DNA of 5,229 bases from Frankiales bacterium (lineage in GTDB: Bacteria > Actinomycetota > Actinomycetes > Mycobacteriales > SCTD01): NCBI GenBank assembly GCA_025464795.1, contig JAODNB010000323.1:1-5229 (forward strand), in the 5' to 3' direction. Under the pieces are notes generated by a model, which ran no database searches, had not been told where the DNA came from, and saw only the letters and a program-made list of their open reading frames with translations. The translations under genes and the position numbers were made by a program. The stretch's first letter is position 1. Each line of letters begins with the position of its first letter. Positions 1 to 4,604 of the stretch are shown piece by piece.

Positions 1-3
1 CGG

Positions 4-19
4 GCTCGCTCAGGCGAGC
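4..19. terminator. Short GC-rich hairpin ahead of the first gene
   Basis: GCTCGC, loop TCAG, GCGAGC form a perfect 6-bp stem with a 4-nt loop. It ends 27 nt before the ATG at 47. It could be the tail of a terminator of a gene left of the window, or a 5' leader structure of the first gene. No U-tract follows, and the left context is missing, so the role cannot be decided. Confidence 0.3.
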
Positions 20-46
20 ACGTCACCTGGAAGGCCGAGAATCATC

Positions 47-706
47 ATGGAAATCTTCCTCACCATCGTCAGCGGCCTCGCCTGGACGATCGTCTACATC
101 GAATCGATCCGACTCGGCTTCACACACCAGCCGTACGCGATGCCCGTCGCGGCGCTCGGGTTGAACATCGCCTGGGAGACGATCTACGGCATCCACGGTC
201 TCACTGGGCCGGTCGACGCCCAGACGATCATCGACCTGCTGTCGGCAACAGCCGACGACGTGATCGTCAACACGTTCTTCCGATTCGGACGAGAGGAGCA
301 CCCCGCGAACGTGAACCGGCCGTCCTTCATCGGTTGGGGCGTCGTCATCTTCGCCACCGCATACGCCGTGCAGGCACTCTTCATCGCCGAGTTCGGCTGG
401 GTGGTGGGTGCGAGGTATTCCGCGTTCCTGCAGAACCTGCTGATGTCGGGCCTGTTCATCGCCATGCTGGTCGCGCGCCGCGGCACTCGCGGTCAATCCA
501 TGGTGATCGCTGTTGCCAAGTGGCTGGGCACGCTCGCTCCCACCATCCTGATCGGCGTGCTGGGCGGCCTGCCCTTCATCATCGGGATCGGACTGCTGTG
601 CAGCGTGTACGACCTGATCTACATCGGCATGCTGTGGTGGGCGAAGAAGAAGCCCCTCGGAGACGCCACTCGCGTGGCCCTCGTCGCCGAATCGGCCATT
701 GAGTGA
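47..706 (+). CDS. Integral membrane protein, Pyr4/PaxB-type transmembrane terpene cyclase-like
   Basis: The 219-aa product is strongly hydrophobic, with about six to seven membrane segments (roughly residues 2-19, 30-50, 97-117, 124-143, 152-172 and 175-197) and a short basic C-terminal end. It resembles the small membrane terpene cyclases of the Pyr4/PaxB type. An acidic residue sits in an early helix (NIAWETIYG, Glu44), a helix carries QNLLMSGLFI (129-138), and an acidic residue lies in the last helix (CSVYDLIYIGMLW, Asp189). In Pyr4 one Glu and one late Asp are the reported catalytic acids, and Glu44 and Asp189 fall in comparable places. Known family members protonate and cyclise prenyl or epoxy-prenyl chains. 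No prenyltransferase or epoxidase gene is visible, so the substrate is unknown and the true role may differ. The ATG at 47 follows a weak purine-rich stretch (GGAAGG at 29-34, GAGA at 37-40). The call rests on remembered family motifs, not a search. Confidence 0.6.
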   Translation: MEIFLTIVSGLAWTIVYIESIRLGFTHQPYAMPVAALGLNIAWETIYGIHGLTGPVDAQTIIDLLSATADDVIVNTFFRFGREEHPANVNRPSFIGWGVVIFATAYAVQALFIAEFGWVVGARYSAFLQNLLMSGLFIAMLVARRGTRGQSMVIAVAKWLGTLAPTILIGVLGGLPFIIGIGLLCSVYDLIYIGMLWWAKKKPLGDATRVALVAESAIE

Positions 707-734
707 CGCGGCGCATTCGAAGCGAGAAGGGGAC

Positions 735-750
735 TTCCGGCCGTCCGGAA
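735..750. terminator. Hairpin 3' of the membrane protein gene
   Basis: TTCCGG, loop CCGT, CCGGAA make a perfect 6-bp stem starting 28 nt after the stop at 706. No T-run follows; the next bases hold a direct repeat TGGACA (751-756 and 759-764). It is a candidate weak terminator or mRNA 3'-end structure for the plus-strand gene. Confidence 0.35.
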
Positions 751-818
751 TGGACATCTGGACAGAACTCGTTCACAACGACGCGAGCTCAGTCGATCTG
801 AAGCACTTTGATCCCGTT

Positions 819-867
819 GAGGCAAGAAGCGAATGAGGGCCGTCGGACAGGCCGGCCTTCTTGCTTC
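819..867. terminator. Imperfect long hairpin between convergent genes
   Basis: The arms 819-829 (GAGGCAAGAAG) and 857-867 (CTTCTTGCTTC) pair over 11 bp with one G-U pair. The 27-nt interior can form a smaller GGCC/GGCC stem (838-841 with 850-853). The structure lies between two genes pointing at each other, where a two-way terminator is expected. The plus-strand right arm is pyrimidine-rich (TTCTTGCTTCT), which would help termination of plus-strand transcripts. A small structured RNA is possible but nothing else supports it. Confidence 0.4.
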
Positions 868-979
868 TCCCGCCGTCGACCCACGCGGCGTCGAGGTCCA
901 CTGCTTGACACTCGCGCGCCGCGAGCCATGCACGCCCCCGAGAACGTCGAGTTCCGAACGCAGCACACGACCCCGCGAA

Positions 980-1018
980 GCGAGGCGGCGGCGCGATCGC
1001 TCCTCGCCGCCGCCTCGC
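980..1018 (-). terminator. Perfect 14-bp GC stem-loop terminator of the cupin gene
   Basis: GCGAGGCGGCGGCG (980-993) and CGCCGCCGCCTCGC (1005-1018) are exact reverse complements around an 11-nt loop. On the minus strand the stem begins 6 nt after the cupin stop codon (1025-1027). No U-tract follows, which is common for terminators in high-GC actinobacteria. Position and stability make it the clearest terminator in the window, and it would also block plus-strand read-through into the cupin gene. Confidence 0.7.
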
Positions 1019-1024
1019 CTCCGG

Positions 1025-1408
1025 TCAGCGCCGCTTCGCGTAGTCGGCGAAGCCCTGCCAGTCCACAAACACGCAGGGCTCGTCGCCGACGACCCACGCA
1101 TCGTGACCCGGCGCCATGGCGGCGAAGTCGCCGGGTCCGTACTCCACCCGCTCGCCGTCCTCCATCTGGACGGTCATCCGACCGCTCACGAAGTAGCCGA
1201 GATGGGCGGCCTGGCAGCTGTCGGTGCCTACGATCGGCTTGACGTGCATCGACCACCGCCAGCCGGGCCGGAAGGTGGCGCGCCCTACGGCGCCGGAGTC
1301 GAGATTGATCAGTTCGAGGTGCCCGCTGTCGCCCTCGAAGGGCCGGTCCTCCTCGGGGGTGTCGAAGCTCTTCCTGACGAGCCGTGGTGTGGTGACCTGC
1401 TGAGACAT
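1025..1408 (-). CDS. Single-domain cupin protein
   Basis: This encodes a 127-aa small beta-barrel protein of the cupin type. The first conserved block runs about residues 47-80 (FRPGWRWSMHV, then AAHLGYFVSGRMTV) with candidate metal ligands His55 and His69. The second runs about 89-112 (EYGPGDFAAMAPGHDAWVVG) with His102. GYFVSG and GPGDF are the usual glycine turns of the two cupin motifs. The length is normal for a stand-alone cupin. Such proteins bind a metal and act as small dioxygenases, isomerases or ligand sensors; the sequence does not say which. The ATG at 1408 is chosen because AGGGA stands just upstream and the domain begins soon after, whereas the upstream in-frame extension is arginine-rich and looks non-coding. 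The gene lies downstream of hmp on the same strand, but 342 nt and candidate terminators separate them, and it has its own promoter candidate. A functional link to NO metabolism is unproven. Confidence 0.88.
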   Translation of the reverse strand: MSQQVTTPRLVRKSFDTPEEDRPFEGDSGHLELINLDSGAVGRATFRPGWRWSMHVKPIVGTDSCQAAHLGYFVSGRMTVQMEDGERVEYGPGDFAAMAPGHDAWVVGDEPCVFVDWQGFADYAKRR

Positions 1409-1438
1409 GATGTCCCTGGCTTTCGATCTGAAGGGTGA

Positions 1439-1458
1439 GCGGCCGGTCCGCGGCCGGT
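1439..1458. repeat. Tandem 9-bp direct repeat upstream of the cupin gene
   Basis: GCGGCCGGT occurs at 1439-1447 and again at 1450-1458, a period of 11 bp, about one helical turn. It lies in the proposed 5' leader of the cupin gene. It could be a regulator-binding pair, but in DNA this GC-rich such a repeat may be chance. Confidence 0.25.
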
Positions 1459-1549
1459 GCGGTGCGCCCTGACGCGGCGCGGCGTGCCAGGTGTGCGCCC
1501 GGCGGCGACGGACGGGGCGGGCGTTCGTCCCCACTTCCGCCCAGATGCC

Positions 1550-1578
1550 GTCCTAGACCTCGAGGTCCTGCGCGTCAA
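1550..1578 (-). promoter_or_regulatory. Candidate sigma-70-type promoter of the cupin gene with spacer palindrome
   Basis: Read on the minus strand, TTGACG (1578-1573) is followed after exactly 17 nt by TAGGAC (1555-1550). This is close to actinobacterial housekeeping promoters (TTGACR, about 17-18 nt, TAnnaT). The spacer contains the perfect 12-bp palindrome GACCTCGAGGTC (1556-1567), a natural place for a repressor to block polymerase. Initiation would fall near 1543 and leave a leader of about 135 nt before the cupin ATG. No cognate regulator is visible in the window. Confidence 0.45.
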
Positions 1579-1632
1579 GAGGGTCGAGTCGCTCTCGAGG
1601 ACGCGCGCGCTCTCGGGCGGCTCAGGTTCGAT

Positions 1633-1644
1633 CGGGGTTCCCCG
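1633..1644. repeat. Short inverted repeat in the hmp-cupin gap
   Basis: CGGGG TT CCCCG is a perfect 5-bp inverted repeat with a 2-nt centre, flanked by TTCGA (1627-1631) and TCGAA (1650-1654), which are also complementary. It could be an operator or extend the 3' structure of the hmp transcript. The 1409-1750 gap holds no convincing gene: open frames here are arginine/serine-rich shadows. Confidence 0.25.
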
Positions 1645-1655
1645 GCGGCTCGAAA

Positions 1656-1684
1656 GCTCCGAGGCGTCGTCGACGTGTCGGAGC
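1656..1684 (-). terminator. Stem-loop downstream of hmp (distal)
   Basis: GCTCCGA (1656-1662) pairs with TCGGAGC (1678-1684), and an inner CGTC/GACG stem (1665-1668 with 1672-1675) sits inside it. It lies about 70 nt past the hmp stop on the minus strand. With the 1697-1712 hairpin it may form a tandem terminator separating hmp from the cupin gene. Confidence 0.35.
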
Positions 1685-1696
1685 CCGATCAAAGAT

Positions 1697-1712
1697 CCCC
1701 GGCACCACGGGG
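1697..1712 (-). terminator. Stem-loop downstream of hmp (proximal)
   Basis: On the minus strand CCCCG, a 6-nt loop and CGGGG form a 5-bp GC stem, followed by GATCTTTGATC with a short T-run. It begins 38 nt past the hmp stop codon. It is a plausible but weak intrinsic terminator. Confidence 0.35.
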
Positions 1713-1750
1713 TCCGCTGCACCACGCGCGCGCCCGCCTGCCCGCGGACT

Positions 1751-2953
1751 TCAGGCGAAGTCGGCGAGCCAGAGGTCGGGGCCGAACACCTCGTACTGGA
1801 TGTCCCGGGCCGGCACGCCTCGCTCGATGAGGGCGGAGCGGACGGACTGCATGAAGGGCAGCGGACCGCAGAGGTAGTACTGGGCGTCGGCGGCGAGCTC
1901 CCGCTCACGGAGGTCCATGAAGCCCTGCTGCGCGTCGAGGCCCTGCGCTCCGTCGGTGTCGAGGAGCCAGGTCGCTGCGGTCGCGTTCGGGAGCCGGTCG
2001 AGGTCGGCGAAGACCTGCTCGCGGAGTGCGTAGGTGTCCACGGCATCGTCCGCGTGGAGGAACAGGACCTGGCGGGGCGCGCCGGCGCTGGCGAGATGCG
2101 AGAGCATCCCGGCCATCGGGGTGATCCCGATGCCGGCACTGGCGAGCACGAGCGGGCGATCGGTGTACTCGAGCACCACGTCGCCGAACGGGGCCGACAG
2201 CTCGATCTCGTCACCGACCTGCGCCTGGTCGTGAAGCAGGTTGGACATCTCGCCGTCGGGCCTGCCCGGCGTGTGGACTCGCTTCACAGCGAAGGCCCGG
2301 TGCTCACCGTCGTCGGCTCGCGTGAGGCTGTACTGCCGGGGCTGCAGCACACCGTCGGGCATGCGCAGGCGGGCGGTGACGTACTGACCGGGCAGTGACG
2401 GCTTGACCTCCTCGTCGCCGACGCGCTCGACGACGAAGGTGACCGTGTCCGAGGTCTCCTGCGTCCGCTCCGCGACGCGCCACGTGCTGTACACGGTCTC
2501 CGGAGTCAGCCCGACCGCGCCGTAGAGCCCCCGCTCCTGGTTGATGAGCATGTTCGCCATCAGCCAGTACACCTCGCCCCAGGCGCCGGCGACCTGCGGC
2601 GTGACGGCGTCGCCCAGCACATCCCCGATCGCCCACATGAGGTTCTCCGCGACGATCTCGTACTGATCCGGCTGCACGCCGAGCGAGGCGTGCTTGTGCG
2701 AGATCCGCGACAGCAGGTGATCGGGCAAGTTCGTCGGATTGGACACGAGGTAGCTCGCGAACGCGGCCACCGACCCGGCCAGCGCCTGCTGCTGCCGGCC
2801 GTCGGCCTGGTTGCCGCGGTTGAAGATCCCGTCGAGCAGCTCCGGATGCTCCTCGAACAGGTGCTGGTAGAAGCGACTGGCGATCTCCTGGATGTTCTCC
2901 CCCACCACGGGAAGCGTCGCCTCGACCACCGGCAGTGCAGCATCAGACAGCAT
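1751..2953 (-). CDS. hmp: Flavohaemoprotein, nitric oxide dioxygenase
   Basis: This 400-aa cytoplasmic enzyme converts NO and O2 to nitrate with NAD(P)H. Its length matches the usual Hmp (about 396 aa). Domains in order are globin (1-140), FAD-binding (about 152-258) and NAD-binding (about 268-378). Alignment by eye with E. coli Hmp places distal Tyr29 (FYQHLF), distal Gln54, proximal haem ligand His88 (ISHKHASL), Tyr98 (QPDQY) and Glu140 (INQE), so the catalytic haem pocket and proximal triad are complete. The flavin motif RQYSL (206-210), the NAD glycine motif ASAGIGITPM (271-280), YLCGP (360-364) and the C-terminal YEVFGP (387-392) are all present. The ATG at 2953 is chosen because AAGGAGG ends 6 nt upstream and it matches the family N-terminus; an in-frame ATG at 2971 lies upstream of that ribosome site. 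The gene is transcribed divergently from the second globin-reductase. No NsrR-type site or adjacent regulator gene was recognised. Confidence 0.97.
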   Translation of the reverse strand: MLSDAALPVVEATLPVVGENIQEIASRFYQHLFEEHPELLDGIFNRGNQADGRQQQALAGSVAAFASYLVSNPTNLPDHLLSRISHKHASLGVQPDQYEIVAENLMWAIGDVLGDAVTPQVAGAWGEVYWLMANMLINQERGLYGAVGLTPETVYSTWRVAERTQETSDTVTFVVERVGDEEVKPSLPGQYVTARLRMPDGVLQPRQYSLTRADDGEHRAFAVKRVHTPGRPDGEMSNLLHDQAQVGDEIELSAPFGDVVLEYTDRPLVLASAGIGITPMAGMLSHLASAGAPRQVLFLHADDAVDTYALREQVFADLDRLPNATAATWLLDTDGAQGLDAQQGFMDLRERELAADAQYYLCGPLPFMQSVRSALIERGVPARDIQYEVFGPDLWLADFA

Positions 2954-2959
2954 CACGGA

Positions 2960-2966
2960 CCTCCTT
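2960..2966 (-). promoter_or_regulatory. Strong ribosome binding site of hmp
   Basis: AAGGAGG on the minus strand, 6 nt before the ATG at 2953, is a near-perfect Shine-Dalgarno sequence. It fixes the hmp start and excludes the longer in-frame extension upstream. Confidence 0.85.
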
Positions 2967-3065
2967 CGCATCGCAGCGCGTGCGTCTCCGGGTCCTTCCC
3001 CGACAGCGGTCCGCAGCGCCCAAGTCCGTCCTCTAGCCTGCGACGCGGACACCCCCGGACGCTGA

Positions 3066-3233
3066 GAGGACGTCAATAGCCTCGGACAGAGCACGCTCGA
3101 GATCCTGCCGTTGGACGACGTCGCTGCCGGCCGGCGCCTGCTGCTGAGGACGAGCAGCGCGCCGGCCATCGACCATGCCGCGGGCGGCGAGGACGCGCTC
3201 GAGATGCTCTGCCGAGAGGTTCTAACCTGCTAG
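3066..3233 (+). pseudogene. Coding-like fragment in the divergent intergenic region, unrecognised
   Basis: A frame open from 3066, just after a TGA at 3063-3065, to the TAG at 3231-3233 encodes 55 residues that read like real protein (for example ILPLDDVAAGRRLLLR and GGEDALEMLCREVL). By hand count 48 of 55 third positions are G or C and about half the second positions are, the usual pattern of coding DNA in such genomes. There is no ATG or GTG near its beginning; the only candidates are a TTG at 3111 without a good ribosome site and an ATG at 3204 near the end. It may be the 3' remnant of a decayed gene, the tail of a frameshifted gene, or a chance open frame. I do not recognise the family. 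Confidence 0.3.
3217..3228. promoter_or_regulatory. Palindrome overlapping a possible -10 element
   Basis: AGGTT CT AACCT is a perfect 5-bp inverted repeat. Its right half includes TAACCT (3223-3228), which fits the TAnnnT form of actinobacterial -10 boxes and lies just upstream of a strong ribosome site at 3235-3244. No -35 match is seen at the right distance. It is a candidate promoter/operator for the globin-reductase-DivIVA operon. Confidence 0.3.
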
Positions 3234-3250
3234 GAAGGGGAGGTCCTGCC

Positions 3251-3391
3251 GTGCCAGCCGATTGGATGACCGCGATGAGTCCCTGCCGTCGTGAGCAGCC
3301 CCACCCCAGGGCACGCAGTGGGTCAGTGGGAGTGGGCGACCGACCTGCGGTCGCCGGTCCGGTCGGCCAAAGCGCGCCGACCGGGTGGTGA
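3251..3391 (+). CDS. Possible 46-codon leader ORF before the globin-reductase
   Basis: A GTG at 3251 stands 6 nt after AAGGGGAGGT (3235-3244), the strongest plus-strand ribosome site in the region. The frame runs 46 codons and ends with TGA at 3389-3391, four nt before the GTG at 3396 proposed as the start of the globin-reductase. The product is rich in Arg, Pro and Gly and resembles no known family; its third-position GC (33 of 46) is lower than in the main genes. It may be a translated leader that couples ribosomes to the next gene, or non-coding 5' leader with an incidental frame. A sequencing frameshift that would join the strong ribosome site to the globin frame is a third reading. Confidence 0.25.
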   Translation: MPADWMTAMSPCRREQPHPRARSGSVGVGDRPAVAGPVGQSAPTGW

Positions 3392-3395
3392 CTCG

Positions 3396-4604
3396 GTGGA
3401 CACCGCTGCGCTGAAGCAGACGTGGGGGCTGGCGCAGAGCCTCGGCGACGAGGTGCCGCTCTTCTTCTACTCCCACCTGTTCCTGTCCCACCCCGAGCTG
3501 CGGAGCATGTTCCCGGTCTCGATGGCCACACAGCGGGATCGGCTCGTGGGTGCGCTCGGCCGGATCGTCTCGAGCGTCGATGAGCTGGACGAGGTGACCG
3601 ACTTCATCCAGCAGCTCGGCCGCGACCACAGGCGGTTCGAGGTCATCGCGGCGCATTACAACGCCGTTGGAGCGTCCCTCCTCGCCACGCTCAAGCATTT
3701 CCTCGGCGAGCGGTGGACGCCCGAGGTCGCGGCGGACTGGGCCGAGGCCTACGGGGTCATCGCCACGGCCATGGTCCAGGCGGCCGAGGCCTCCGAGGCC
3801 TCGAGCCCGTCATCGTGGCGCGCTGAGGTGACCGCGGTGGAGCGACGGGGCCTCGACATCTCGGTCATCCAGGTCCGCCCCGAGCCCCACCTGCCGTTCC
3901 AGCCGGGCCAGTCCGTGGCGGTGGAGATACCGGCCCGTCCACGACTGTGGCGCTACCTCAGCCCGGCCAACGCGCCGCGTCCCGACGGCAGCATCGAGTT
4001 CCACGTCCAGATGGTCCCCGGTGGCCAGGTCAGCAGCACGATGGTCCGCTCACTCCAGGTCGGCGAGACCGTCCGTCTCGGCGCGGCCGTGGGCCAGGAG
4101 CTGACGCTGGACGAGGACGAGCGCCACCGGGACCTGATCATGGTCGCCGGCGGCACCGGCTTGGCTCCGCTGCGAGCCCACCTGGAGCGGATCGACCAGG
4201 AGTGGCAGTCGACCGGAGACGCTCCTCGGGTCCAGCTGTTCCATGGAGCGCGACTGCCCTGGGGCCTCTACGAGAACCGGCTGCTCCAGAATTTGGCGGG
4301 GCGCCCCTGGTTCACCTACACGCCGGTGGTCTCGGACGACCGCAGCTATCCGGGCCGGAAGGGCTGGGTCGGCGATGCCGCAGCCGACGCCGGTCCGTTG
4401 CGCGGACTCCTCGCCATGGTGTGCGGGTCGCCCGAGATGGTGCGGCACACCGTCTCCCGCCTTCGTGCCGGAGGGATCGCGCACACTGACGTCCGCTTCG
4501 AGCAGTTCGCGACGCTCGACGAGGACAGCCACGCCGTGCACCATCACGCGCATGACCCGCGGCCGTCTCGGCTGCCGCAGAGCGAACAGGGGGAGCACGC
4601 ATGA
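3396..4604 (+). CDS. Second, diverged flavohaemoglobin-type globin-reductase
   Basis: The 402-aa product has a globin domain (1-128), a linker with a repeated Glu-Ala-Ser motif (about 131-137), an FAD-binding domain (about 143-235) and an NAD-binding domain (about 245-372). The globin keeps Tyr25 (FFYSHLF), Gln46 (TQRDRL), proximal His78 (LGRDHRRF) and Tyr88. The Glu that completes the proximal triad in Hmp aligns with Ala130, with Glu131 next to it. PGQSV (170-174) and the NAD glycine motif VAGGTGLAPL (250-259) are present, as is VCGSPEM (342-348). The flavin RxYS motif reads R-Y-L-S (186-189), so Leu188 replaces the usual stacking Tyr, and the end is RFEQF (367-371) instead of Hmp's YExFGP. 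A histidine-rich tail follows (His379, 382-384, 386). It is likely a haem-flavin NAD(P)H oxidoreductase of O2 or NO; substrate unknown. In-frame GTGs at 3291 (437 aa) and 3318 are alternative starts; 3396 was chosen because globin homology starts at once and GGTGG lies 7 nt upstream. Its stop overlaps the next gene. Confidence 0.9.
   Translation: MDTAALKQTWGLAQSLGDEVPLFFYSHLFLSHPELRSMFPVSMATQRDRLVGALGRIVSSVDELDEVTDFIQQLGRDHRRFEVIAAHYNAVGASLLATLKHFLGERWTPEVAADWAEAYGVIATAMVQAAEASEASSPSSWRAEVTAVERRGLDISVIQVRPEPHLPFQPGQSVAVEIPARPRLWRYLSPANAPRPDGSIEFHVQMVPGGQVSSTMVRSLQVGETVRLGAAVGQELTLDEDERHRDLIMVAGGTGLAPLRAHLERIDQEWQSTGDAPRVQLFHGARLPWGLYENRLLQNLAGRPWFTYTPVVSDDRSYPGRKGWVGDAAADAGPLRGLLAMVCGSPEMVRHTVSRLRAGGIAHTDVRFEQFATLDEDSHAVHHHAHDPRPSRLPQSEQGEHA
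4588..4595 (+). promoter_or_regulatory. Ribosome binding site of the DivIVA gene inside the preceding gene
   Basis: AGGGGGAG lies within the last codons of the globin-reductase, 5 nt before the ATG at 4601 and 8 nt before the ATG at 4604. Both ATGs overlap the TGA stop (4602-4604). This supports translational coupling; which of the two ATGs is used cannot be decided. Confidence 0.65.

Noticed and set aside
23..757. Long minus-strand open frame of 244 codons opposite the membrane protein gene
   Set aside because: Its translation is Asp/Arg/His-rich with no domain sense, and it mirrors the plus-strand gene whose product has clear membrane helices. It is a high-GC shadow frame.
905..933. TTGACA on the plus strand as the -35 of an antisense promoter into the cupin gene
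   Set aside because: At 17 nt spacing the -10 would be ATGCAC, with no match at neighbouring spacings, so it is probably chance.
1409..1534. Cupin gene starting at 1534 with a 42-residue extension
   Set aside because: The extension is arginine/proline-rich non-coding type sequence, while the ATG at 1408 has a ribosome site and starts just before the cupin fold.
1627..1654. tRNA-like T-arm sequence (GGTTCGATC...) in the hmp-cupin gap
   Set aside because: No acceptor stem, D-arm or anticodon arm can be drawn around it; it is a simple inverted repeat.
1457..2398. Plus-strand open frame of 313 codons across the hmp 3' half
   Set aside because: It is antisense to hmp, which has complete family motifs; the translation is low-complexity and matches nothing recognisable.
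3071..3076. Minus-strand TTGACG upstream of hmp as its -35 box
   Set aside because: No TAnnnT-like -10 occurs 16-19 nt downstream; the nearest candidate, TAGAGG at 3030-3035, is too far away.
2954..3169. N-terminal extension of Hmp by 72 residues in the same frame
   Set aside because: The AAGGAGG ribosome site at 2960-2966 lies directly before the ATG at 2953, where homologous Hmp proteins begin; the extension is Arg/Ser-rich and unlike a signal peptide.
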